12,813 nt of DNA from JBBTCJ01 sp038043285 (GTDB lineage: Bacteria; Planctomycetota; Phycisphaerae; UBA1845). The notes under the pieces were generated by a model, which searched no databases, was not told the DNA's origin, and saw only the letters and a list, made by a program, of their open reading frames with translations. Below, piece by piece: positions 1-6,724 of the stretch. The stretch is from the NCBI GenBank assembly GCA_038043285.1, contig JBBTCJ010000117.1, positions 1 through 12,813 of the forward strand. The letters run 5' to 3'. Position 1 is the first letter of the stretch. Every line of letters starts with the position of its first letter. Both the position numbers and the translations under genes were made by a program.

Positions 1-277
1 GGAGCGGCCTTTGAACGGTCGCAGGGGATGAAAAGACCTTGCCGACCCGCAAGACCTGCGAGAATGGAACGACCCCGGACGGCAACCCAACAGCCGGCCT
101 TCTCTAGCGGCCCGACATGGTGAGTCTAGCGGGTGAAAGAGCCCGCTCCCTCACGGTCGCGGCTCTGATAAAAGGCGGTTGGGCGTTTGAACAGAGCCGC
201 GAGCGTGAGCGAGCGGAGGTTGACCTTTGGAATCAGGTGTGTCGTCGCACTAGCGCCATCCGCGCGGCCTCGCAGGC
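1..277. other. Left-edge region without an identifiable gene; contains a long hairpin
   Basis: No gene can be supported here. Frame 1 on the + strand is open from base 1 to a TGA at 121-123, about 40 codons. Its translation is rich in Arg and Pro and resembles no family I know, so a 3' end of an upstream gene is possible but unsupported. The rest is non-coding and is dominated by the inverted repeat at 143-216, listed separately. The region lies downstream of the - strand TM2 gene, so it is the place where that transcript would end. Confidence 0.4.
143..216. repeat. Long inverted repeat (25-base arms, 24-base loop), possible bidirectional terminator or REP-like element
   Basis: The left arm is 143-167 and the right arm is 192-216. 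Read as reverse complements they match at 23 of 25 positions. The arms are GC-rich and the 24-base loop (168-191) contains a short A run. The stem would be very stable in RNA or extruded DNA. It lies about 60 bases past the stop of the - strand TM2 gene, which fits a transcription end point, but there is no clear U-tract after either arm. The arm sequence reminds me of an oligomer repeated between genes in planctomycete genomes, so a dispersed REP-like element is an alternative. Confidence 0.75.
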
Positions 278-733
278 TTATCCGCTCAGCGGACGACCGT
301 CGATATCGCGGATGGCGCCGCAGAAGCAGAGAATACCTTCGATGAATCCCCAGATCGGCCCGACGATCCCGACGGTCAGCACCGTCGCCAGAATTTGCAG
401 GACGCCGATCCCCACGAACCCCAGGTAGAATCGGTGCACGCCGAACCCGCCCAGCAGGACGCCGAGCGCCCCGGCCACCCAGCGATTCCGCCAGGAGTAG
501 ACTCCCGGCCCTTGAAACCCGTTCGTGAATGCGCCGGCTTGGGGCGCAGCCGGGACCGCCCGCGCAAATTGCGCGTCCGCCACCAGCCTGGCCGCGCTAA
601 GTTTCTTTTGACAATGCGGGCACGCGACCGCCCCCGGCATCGCGGCCGTAGCAATCAGCATCGCTTGCCCGCAGCGCGGGCAGAATACCTTCACGGCAGA
701 CGCCGCATCGCCGCATTCGACCGTCGGATTCAT
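278..733 (-). CDS. Zinc-ribbon and TM2 domain membrane protein
   Basis: A 151-residue protein with two parts. The N-terminus has a zinc ribbon with CPRC at 18-21 and CPHC at 38-41. After a linker of about 40 residues comes a TM2 domain (about 84-148): a first hydrophobic helix, the turn GGFGVHRFYLG at 95-105, and a second hydrophobic stretch leading into IWGFIEGI and a closing IRDIDG. TM2 domains are two-helix membrane modules whose bacterial role is mostly unknown. The zinc ribbon should face the cytoplasm. I chose the ATG at 733 because GAGGA lies 7 bases upstream. A GTG at 769 in the same frame has no such site. The gene stands alone, diverging from the PHP gene. The fold is clear; the function is not. 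Confidence 0.85.
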   Translation of the reverse strand: MNPTVECGDAASAVKVFCPRCGQAMLIATAAMPGAVACPHCQKKLSAARLVADAQFARAVPAAPQAGAFTNGFQGPGVYSWRNRWVAGALGVLLGGFGVHRFYLGFVGIGVLQILATVLTVGIVGPIWGFIEGILCFCGAIRDIDGRPLSG

Positions 734-892
734 GGCCGCATCCTCGAAAATACCCCGATAGGGTAGCACCGCCTGCCGGTCGGACGCAACGACGACCGTC
801 GGCGGCGCGGACCACCCGCCCTTGCAACGGGCAGGCCACCTACGATGATTCCTTCCTCCGGCGTCGATATTTCACCCGGGAAGAGGAATCGC
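734..892. promoter_or_regulatory. Divergent intergenic region between TM2 and PHP genes
   Basis: This 159-base stretch separates two gene starts pointing away from each other, so it must hold promoters for both. I see no convincing -35/-10 pair on either strand. Ribosome binding sites are visible at both ends: GAGGA on the - strand (741-745) and AGAGGA on the + strand (882-887). A small hairpin is possible near 826-846, with 7-base arms, one mismatch and a 7-base loop. Confidence 0.4.
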
Positions 893-1717
893 ATGGGTTT
901 TTTCGATCAACACCTCCATTCGCGGCATTCGTTCGATTGCCGGACCGACCCGCGGGCCAACGTCGAATCCGCCATTGCCCGAGGGTTGTCGGGATTGACG
1001 TTCACGGAGCACTTCGACACCCACCCAGACGACTGGGCGGGCTGCGTGTACGATGACGCCGCTTATTCGCAAACGATCGAATCCCTTCGGCGGGAATTCG
1101 ATGCCCGCATCTTCATCGGCAAGGGCATCGAGGTCTGCTACCAGCCGTCGAGGATGGATTTCATTCTTGATTTCCTTGCCTCTCACGAGTTCGATCTCGT
1201 CATTCTTAGCGTTCATTACTTTGCCGGCGTGCCGGTCCACCGGCGGGATCCCTGGAACGGCGTCGACGCGGATCGCGGCACGCGCCTTTACCTGGAGAAC
1301 GTGCTCGAAGCCGTTCGATTCTGCGAGCAACTCCATCGCGGCGGCACCCGAGTGTTCGACGTTTTGGGCCACTTGGACGTCGTGAAACGCTACACGCACC
1401 GATTCCTCGGAAGCTACGACGTGACTTGCTGCGCCGACTTGATCGACGAGATTCTTCACGCCTGCGTCCGAGCCGACCTCACCCCGGAGATCAACACCTC
1501 TTCGCTTCGTCAGGGTCTGCTGGAAACAATGCCTGGGCCCAGCACCGTGATCCGATACGCCGAGTTAGGCGGCCAAGCGATGTCGCTGGGGTCGGACGCC
1601 CATCGCGCCGACGACCTCGGCGCGAACTTCGAGAAGGCCGTCGAGATGCTCCGCGAAGCCGGCATCGGACACGCCGCGGTCTTTCAACAGCGTGCCCGGC
1701 GCCTCGAACCGATCTGA
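893..1717 (+). CDS. PHP-domain phosphoesterase, histidinol-phosphatase-like (HisJ/HisK type)
   Basis: A 274-residue cytoplasmic metal-dependent phosphatase of the PHP superfamily, close to the usual length of the HisJ/HisK family. Those enzymes remove phosphate from L-histidinol phosphate, the second-last step of histidine synthesis. The metal ligands are all present in order: H7 and H9 (HLH), E39-H40 after the GLTFTEH strand, E80 (GIE), H108 (SVHYF), H160 (LGHLD) and D235-x-H237 (GSDAH). The ATG at 893 is preferred over one at 845 because AGAGGA sits 5 bases upstream and the PHP fold begins at once (DQHLHS). There are no histidine-pathway neighbours. Another phosphorylated substrate is possible, so the substrate is less certain than the fold. 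Confidence 0.85.
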   Translation: MGFFDQHLHSRHSFDCRTDPRANVESAIARGLSGLTFTEHFDTHPDDWAGCVYDDAAYSQTIESLRREFDARIFIGKGIEVCYQPSRMDFILDFLASHEFDLVILSVHYFAGVPVHRRDPWNGVDADRGTRLYLENVLEAVRFCEQLHRGGTRVFDVLGHLDVVKRYTHRFLGSYDVTCCADLIDEILHACVRADLTPEINTSSLRQGLLETMPGPSTVIRYAELGGQAMSLGSDAHRADDLGANFEKAVEMLREAGIGHAAVFQQRARRLEPI

Positions 1718-1737
1718 CCGCCGGCGACGACCGAACC

Positions 1738-2664
1738 TCATGCTCGCCTGGGCGGCGTCCCCGGCGGCAGGCCGTCATGGGCGGGCATCGGCGACTTCTC
1801 GATCTCCGTAATCATCGTTCCCCGCCGCCAGACACGAACGTCGCCCGTGGACTGGGACAGCGTGATCGCAATACTTCGGCTGACCGCGGTGATCGCCGCA
1901 GCCGCGGCGTGACGAGAACCCAGCCCCTGAGGAAGGTTGTCAACACCGGAACTCGAACGCAAGATCGCGCAGGCGGAAACGATCACACCGTTGCCCTTGA
2001 GGATGAACGCCCCGTCGAGCTTGGCGATCTCCTTCACCGTATCGCGGATCGAATCATCCAGGATGTTCCGGTCTTTTTCCCCGTAGCCGCGGAACGGGTT
2101 GATCCGCCCCTCGACGCTCGCCTTGACCACCTCGCGGTGATCGCCGACCACGAAGATCGCGCCGATGGGCTTGCCTTCCCGGCCCTCGTGAGCAAGCTCC
2201 AGGGCCACCCGCAACACGCGCTCGAACACCGGTCGGCGGATGTGCTCCGTCAGCTTGGGCTGTCCGACCGATTGAAACAGCTCGTATTCCTCGCCCACGC
2301 GCATGGTCACCAGCGTGTCGATTCCGTGTCCCGCGACGCCGGCCAGGAACACGAACACGTCGCCGGCGGTTAGAAGTTGCTGTGAGAACGCGATCAGCGT
2401 CGCCATCTTGATTTGACCCATGCGGGTCAAGTCAAACGGGGGAACGGAAAGGCTCGCGGCGCCGGATTGTTCGGCGCGGCTCTCGTCCGACGGGTCGCGG
2501 CATACGAGGATCAATTCCGTGGGTGCCCGGATCACCTTGCGAAGGGCCGCGACGTCCTCAACCGCGTCGGCGTAGGCAAAAACCGCTCGCGCGGAAACGG
2601 AATGTGCAACCTCCGCGGCGGCGGAGAGCATGGCAGCGGCGAAATCAGCATCTCCCTTCGGCAC
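1738..2664 (-). CDS. Diadenylate cyclase, DacZ-like (PK_C-like plus DAC domain)
   Basis: A 308-residue protein expected to join two ATP into the second messenger c-di-AMP. The C-terminal DAC (DisA_N) domain covers about 139-290: GKPIGAIFVVGD at 164-175, the NPFRGY segment at 189-194, the catalytic DGA at 217-219, and GLGSRH at 247-252. The usual RHR is RHA here. Residues about 8-125 look like a pyruvate-kinase C-terminal domain, with an AAAEVA helix, an ILVC strand, then GDVFVFLAG and a TLVTMRVG end. This two-domain order is known from archaeal DacZ; there are no DisA helicase-like or CdaA membrane segments. The GTG at 2664 is chosen because AGGAGG (2670-2675) lies 5 bases upstream. Longer frames upstream add only a basic, low-complexity tail. 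It converges on the PHP gene with a 20-base gap. Confidence 0.85.
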   Translation of the reverse strand: MPKGDADFAAAMLSAAAEVAHSVSARAVFAYADAVEDVAALRKVIRAPTELILVCRDPSDESRAEQSGAASLSVPPFDLTRMGQIKMATLIAFSQQLLTAGDVFVFLAGVAGHGIDTLVTMRVGEEYELFQSVGQPKLTEHIRRPVFERVLRVALELAHEGREGKPIGAIFVVGDHREVVKASVEGRINPFRGYGEKDRNILDDSIRDTVKEIAKLDGAFILKGNGVIVSACAILRSSSGVDNLPQGLGSRHAAAAAITAVSRSIAITLSQSTGDVRVWRRGTMITEIEKSPMPAHDGLPPGTPPRRA

Positions 2665-2669
2665 ACACG

Positions 2670-2675
2670 CCTCCT
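2670..2675 (-). promoter_or_regulatory. Shine-Dalgarno site that fixes the GTG start of the diadenylate cyclase
   Basis: The - strand reads a full AGGAGG here, followed by 5 bases and GTG at 2664-2662. It is the strongest ribosome binding site in the window, and it argues against the in-frame ATG at 2772, which has no such site. Confidence 0.8.
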
Positions 2676-2734
2676 GGTCGCGCTCCCTGAACCGCCGTCG
2701 AGCACGCCGCTTTCCCCGCTGCGCACCGCTGCGT

Positions 2735-2763
2735 TTGAGGCGGCGGAGTGGCACTACTATACT
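2735..2763 (+). promoter_or_regulatory. Sigma70-like promoter for the exported enzyme and glycosyltransferase operon
   Basis: A -35 of TTGAGG (2735-2740) and a -10 of TATACT (2758-2763) are separated by exactly 17 bases. Only 7 bases lie between the -10 and the ATG at 2771, so transcription would begin at or beside the start codon, giving a leaderless mRNA. The match is good, though not proof of activity. Confidence 0.6.
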
Positions 2764-2784
2764 AAGCGACATGCCGCATCTCAA
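2756..2784 (-). promoter_or_regulatory. Sigma70-like promoter for the diadenylate cyclase, overlapping the opposite promoter
   Basis: On the - strand a -35 of TTGAGA (2784-2779) and a -10 of TATAGT (2761-2756) have a 17-base spacer. The -10 shares four bases with the opposite-strand TATACT. Transcription would start near 2749 and give a leader of about 85 bases before the GTG at 2664. The -35 lies inside the first codons of the + strand gene. Confidence 0.6.
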
Positions 2785-4579
2785 TCGACTACCGGCGATG
2801 TTGGCGTCCTGGTCAATCCCCCTGATCGTCCTGGGGCTTTCCACCTCCGAGCACCTCTTGGCACAGACCATCGCGGAGCCGCACGTTCCGGAAATCTCCA
2901 ACGCGGGCAAGGAGTATTTGTCCAAGGTCGCGCGCCGGACGATGCGCGACGCCCTGCTCGGACGTGCCGACTATGAGCCGGCCTACGTTCCCAGCGCCCT
3001 GAAGGGCGTCACGGGCGAGCCTGTCGTACGGGTCTGGGAGGCGGGGTTCCTCCTCAGCCTGGGCCAGGCTCCGATCGGATCGGCCGTCAATGCGACGCGT
3101 GACGCCGCCCTCGCGGCAGCCGCGGGTCTCAAAAAGGGCGGCGACGGCGTCGCCGAGCGACTCACGAACATGGTCGTCGAGATCGAGCTTGGCGGCCCAA
3201 GCCAACCGCTGCCGGAGGGTTTGGACTGGTCAACACCGGGTCTGTTGGACGCGCACGTTGAACCCGGGGTCCATGGACTCGTGGTCTCCAGCGAGTGGAA
3301 ATCTCGTCGCGTGGCGCCCTCCGAGATCGCCCGCTCCGATATGGAATTCGACGACGCCATGGAGGATCTCGCCCAAGGCCTGCTGCGCGTGCCGACGGAA
3401 GCCTCCAAGGCGGAGTTGCGGCGCTTTCGTACCGTGCACTGGTATGAGACTCGCTCCGGTGGGGAGATCGTCACCCTGCACCGGGGAATGACGCTCCTCG
3501 ACCTCTCCGAGGTTCGCGCGGAGACCCTCGACGCCGCGGTCTCCCGCCTCGCCGACTACCTGGCCTACCGCCAGCTTCCTTCCGGCCTGTTCGCCTACCA
3601 GTTCGACGCGAGCACGGATCGCTACAGCGAGGCGGACAACGTCGTACGCCAAGCCGGCGCCGCGGCTGCCATCGCCGAGTTTTCCGGACGCACGAAACGC
3701 TCCGCCGCAACCGCCTCAACGGATGCGGCCATCCGTTTTCACTTGCAGGGCCTGACCAAGTTCCCCGGCTCGCAGGACGCATCGTTCATCGCCACCGCCG
3801 ACGGACAGAACAAGCTCGGCGTCACGGCGCTCTTGTCGATCGCCCTGGCGGAGCATCCCGACTCCGACCACTTCGGAGCCACGCGCCAGGAGCTGATCCG
3901 CGGCATCCTCAACCTGCAACATTCCTCCGGGATGTTCGTCACCGCCTTCCCTCCGGCCGAGCGCGTCAGCGCGCAAGAGTACTTCCCCGGCGAAGCTCTC
4001 CTTGCGCTGGCCCTGGAGTATCGTCGCCACCCGTCTGAGGAACTCCTCGGTGCTTTCGATCGTGGCATTTCGTTTTATCGCGAGTACTTCCGTGCCCGTC
4101 GATCGCCGGCGTTTGTTCCCTGGCAGGTCCAGGCCTTCGCGCTCATGGCTGAGAAAACCAAGCGAAAGGACTTCGCCGACTTCGTCTTTGAGCTATCTGA
4201 CTGGCTTGCGGAAAAGCAATTGACGTCGGCGAATTGCCCCTGGCCGGAGTTGCACGGCGGCATCGCCTCGTACCGACCCGGCCGCGTCGGCGCCTCGACG
4301 GCCTCGTACCTGGAGGCCTTCGCCGATGCGCTGGCGCTCGCCCGCGTTGTCGGTGACAGGGACCGAGCGACGCGGTATGAGCAAATCGTGCGCCTGGCGT
4401 CCCGCTTCGTGTTGCAGCTCCAACTCCGACCGGAGGAAGCGGTCTTCCTGCGCAGTCCGCGCGACGCCGTCGGCGGGATCCGCGCCGGGGCCGCGCTGAC
4501 TCAATTGCGCATCGACCACTCCGCGCACGCCCTCGTCGGACTGGTCAAGGCGCGGCGGGTTCTCTTTCCCGATGATTGA
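2771..4579 (+). CDS. Exported protein: AMMECR1-like N-terminal region plus alpha/alpha-toroid domain
   Basis: A 602-residue protein starting with a signal peptide (hydrophobic 10-24, likely cut near A31), so it acts outside the cytoplasm. Residues about 45-226 resemble an AMMECR1 domain: a hydrophobic-strand/GxAxxAA helix run, LTNMVVEIEL (131-140), PGVHGLVV (165-172) and a closing RFRTVHWYE. The family's hallmark RGCIG loop is not kept (QAPIGSA at 99-105), so this call is weak. Residues 250-602 are helical hairpins with SGLFAYQFD, DGQNKLG, a YFPGEALLALALEY segment and GGIRAG. These suit an (alpha/alpha)6 barrel such as six-hairpin glycosidases or glucuronyl C5-epimerase relatives. A carbohydrate-active role fits the overlapping glycosyltransferase gene. 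No Shine-Dalgarno site is seen before 2771. Function unproven. Confidence 0.7.
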   Translation: MPHLNRLPAMLASWSIPLIVLGLSTSEHLLAQTIAEPHVPEISNAGKEYLSKVARRTMRDALLGRADYEPAYVPSALKGVTGEPVVRVWEAGFLLSLGQAPIGSAVNATRDAALAAAAGLKKGGDGVAERLTNMVVEIELGGPSQPLPEGLDWSTPGLLDAHVEPGVHGLVVSSEWKSRRVAPSEIARSDMEFDDAMEDLAQGLLRVPTEASKAELRRFRTVHWYETRSGGEIVTLHRGMTLLDLSEVRAETLDAAVSRLADYLAYRQLPSGLFAYQFDASTDRYSEADNVVRQAGAAAAIAEFSGRTKRSAATASTDAAIRFHLQGLTKFPGSQDASFIATADGQNKLGVTALLSIALAEHPDSDHFGATRQELIRGILNLQHSSGMFVTAFPPAERVSAQEYFPGEALLALALEYRRHPSEELLGAFDRGISFYREYFRARRSPAFVPWQVQAFALMAEKTKRKDFADFVFELSDWLAEKQLTSANCPWPELHGGIASYRPGRVGASTASYLEAFADALALARVVGDRDRATRYEQIVRLASRFVLQLQLRPEEAVFLRSPRDAVGGIRAGAALTQLRIDHSAHALVGLVKARRVLFPDD

Positions 4580-6659
4580 CTCGCTCGATCCAAAGCGCTC
4601 ACGCGCGGCGTGGCTTCGATCCATCGTTCGGCCAAATCCCTACGCGATCGTCCTCACCTTCGCTGCCTCCGTCGTTGCGGCGCTCGCGGTCATCTCGCCG
4701 TGGACGTTGGCTTCCGTCTTCATCAACGCCGTCTCGGCGCTGATCGTCGTCGTACCGCCGATCCTTTTTGGTCTTTGGCTGGTTCGGCGCGCGTCTCTAG
4801 GCCCGATGTCCCCGGCGTGGCGACTACTGCTTGCGGCGACGTTCGGGCTGAGCGCGGCCTCGCTGTCGGTCTTGGTCCTCGGCTGCGCCGGACTGCTGCA
4901 GCGCCCCATGTGGTTGGTTCTGCTGGTTGCGGCCGCCGCGACCGGCGTTGCCGAGCTGCGCCGTCGGCGGTCGCCGGAATCCACCGCAACTCCCCGCGTG
5001 GAGCACTCCGCCGCTCACTGGCTGTGGATGCTTGCAGCCCCCTTCCTGGTGATCGCACTGCTCAACGCCTCCGCGCCTCCCGGTACGATTTTCCAGGAGG
5101 AGGGATTCGGATACGACGTGCTGGAATACCATCTTCAACTTCCCAAGGAGTACCTTCAGGCAGGCCGCATCACCTACCTCCCGCACAACGTCTACGGTTG
5201 CTTCCCGGCCAACGTCGAGATGCTGTACCTGCTGGCCATGATCGTTCATGGCCCCACGCCCGAGGTGGCGCTGGTCGCCAATATGATCCATCTCATGCTC
5301 GCCGGACTGACGGTGTTCGCGGCTTGGACCGTGGCCCGCGATTGGTCACCGGCGGCTGGAAACCTGGCGGCGATCACGACTGCGACGACCGGCTGGCTCG
5401 CCTACCTATCCGGGCTGGCCTACGTCGAGAACGGATTGCTCCTTTTTACGATTGTCGCCTTGGGCTCGCTGCTCCGCGCGAAAGAGTCCGAAACCCGAGG
5501 GGAGCCTCGCGCCTTCGACAGGTCACCGAACGCCGCGCAGGCGCGCCGCCGGCTGATGGTGTCAGGGCTTGCATCCGGATTCGCGTGCGGGTGCAAGTAC
5601 ACGGGGATCGCGTTGACGCTCCTACCTGTGCTCGCGGCGGCCGGATGGCTGCAACCAACCTTCAGACGACGCCTCACGTCGATCGCCATCGTCGCGGCCT
5701 CAGCGCTCGCCTCGTTCTCCCCCTGGCTGGTGCACAACGCGTTCACCACCGGCACCCCGGTGTCCCCCCGGCCCACCCGTTGGTGGGCCGCCACCCCCCC
5801 CGGATGGACCGCCGCGGAAACGGAGCACTGGGAGAGCGGTCATCAGCCGCCGCCCGGTGAAACCGCGCCCACCGCCCGCCTCGTGCAAATATGGCGCCGC
5901 ATCGCCGCCGACCCACACCAACGGTTTGGACCCGTCCTGCTACTGCTTGGTCCGATCGGACTCCTGGGGCGACGACGAACCTCGATCGACCGCGCCATTC
6001 TGGTCGTCGTGGTGCTCCAACTCTTCGTCTGGCTCGTATTCACGCATCTTTTCGCCCGGTTCGCGGTCGCGCTCATCGCGCCGCTCGTCCTGCTCGCCGG
6101 CCGCGCAGTCGGCGACGTTCCTTCCCCTTGGCGGCAACGGGCGATGCTCCTCGCCCTCGCCGGCGGCGCGATCTGGAACCTTTACTTCGCATCGGAAATG
6201 ACAAGAGCAGAAGTTCCCGTCGGCCTGACGACCGACATCTTCGTGGAAGGCACGCTCCCGGGCGAGGAGCATCTGGGGATGGCCAATCGCGAACTCCCCG
6301 CCGATGCCCGCTTGTTGCTCATTGGAGAGGCGCGTGCATTCTATTTCCAACGTCCAACCATCTACTGCACCGCCTTCAATCGAAACGCGTTCCTGGAACG
6401 CGCTGCCGCGCGCGACACGCAAGCCGCCGCCGCGTGGTTGCAGACGGAAGGCATCTCCCATGTCCTGGTGAATTGGATCGAAGTGCATCGGATCGTCCGC
6501 ACCTACGGATTCTCACCGCCCGTCACGACCGACCAATTGCGAGAAACCCTTGCCGTCCTGGAGGGCGCCGTTCTGCACAGGATCCAAAAATACTCCCACC
6601 CGTCACTTCCAAGCTCGAAGTCGTACGTGGATGTTTACGAGGTGGGCGCCCGGCCGTAG
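4572..6659 (+). CDS. Multi-pass GT-C fold glycosyltransferase (ArnT/PMT/RgtA-like)
   Basis: A 695-residue integral membrane protein with roughly eleven or more hydrophobic segments between about residues 24 and 520, followed by a soluble C-terminal region. GT-C enzymes move a sugar from a lipid-phosphate carrier to a target on the outer face of the membrane. The first large outer loop has the expected acidic motif: GYDVLEYHLQLPKEYL at 180-195, then TYLPHNVYGCFPANVEMLY. Other typical pieces are YVENGLLLF (284-292), GCKYTG (340-345) and FTTGTPVSP (391-399). The C-terminal part (about 560-690) looks like a small alpha/beta domain. The ATG at 4572 lies inside the upstream gene's end (ATGATTGA, 8-base overlap), so translation is coupled. 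Acceptor and donor cannot be told from sequence. Confidence 0.8.
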   Translation: MIDSLDPKRSRAAWLRSIVRPNPYAIVLTFAASVVAALAVISPWTLASVFINAVSALIVVVPPILFGLWLVRRASLGPMSPAWRLLLAATFGLSAASLSVLVLGCAGLLQRPMWLVLLVAAAATGVAELRRRRSPESTATPRVEHSAAHWLWMLAAPFLVIALLNASAPPGTIFQEEGFGYDVLEYHLQLPKEYLQAGRITYLPHNVYGCFPANVEMLYLLAMIVHGPTPEVALVANMIHLMLAGLTVFAAWTVARDWSPAAGNLAAITTATTGWLAYLSGLAYVENGLLLFTIVALGSLLRAKESETRGEPRAFDRSPNAAQARRRLMVSGLASGFACGCKYTGIALTLLPVLAAAGWLQPTFRRRLTSIAIVAASALASFSPWLVHNAFTTGTPVSPRPTRWWAATPPGWTAAETEHWESGHQPPPGETAPTARLVQIWRRIAADPHQRFGPVLLLLGPIGLLGRRRTSIDRAILVVVVLQLFVWLVFTHLFARFAVALIAPLVLLAGRAVGDVPSPWRQRAMLLALAGGAIWNLYFASEMTRAEVPVGLTTDIFVEGTLPGEEHLGMANRELPADARLLLIGEARAFYFQRPTIYCTAFNRNAFLERAAARDTQAAAAWLQTEGISHVLVNWIEVHRIVRTYGFSPPVTTDQLRETLAVLEGAVLHRIQKYSHPSLPSSKSYVDVYEVGARP

Positions 6660-6724
6660 ATCACCGGCGGAGCCTGAGTGGCCGTCTGTTCCGCCACCTG
6701 TCCGCGCGACGGGTCGGAGGCGAC
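6660..6724. other. Convergent 3' gap
   Basis: This 65-base gap separates the stops of the glycosyltransferase (+) and the protease (-). A weak hairpin with 6-base arms (6666-6671 and 6690-6695) and an 18-base loop is present, with no U-tract. No clear terminator is seen. Confidence 0.3.

Noticed and set aside
1..123. Open frame at the left edge, possible C-terminus of an upstream + strand gene
   Set aside because: About 40 codons of low-complexity basic sequence with no similarity I recognise; too little to call.
1426..2373. A 315-codon + strand open frame spanning the end of the PHP gene and antisense to the cyclase
   Set aside because: It runs across two real genes with Arg-rich sequence and no domain; the PHP and DAC motifs in the other frames are decisive.
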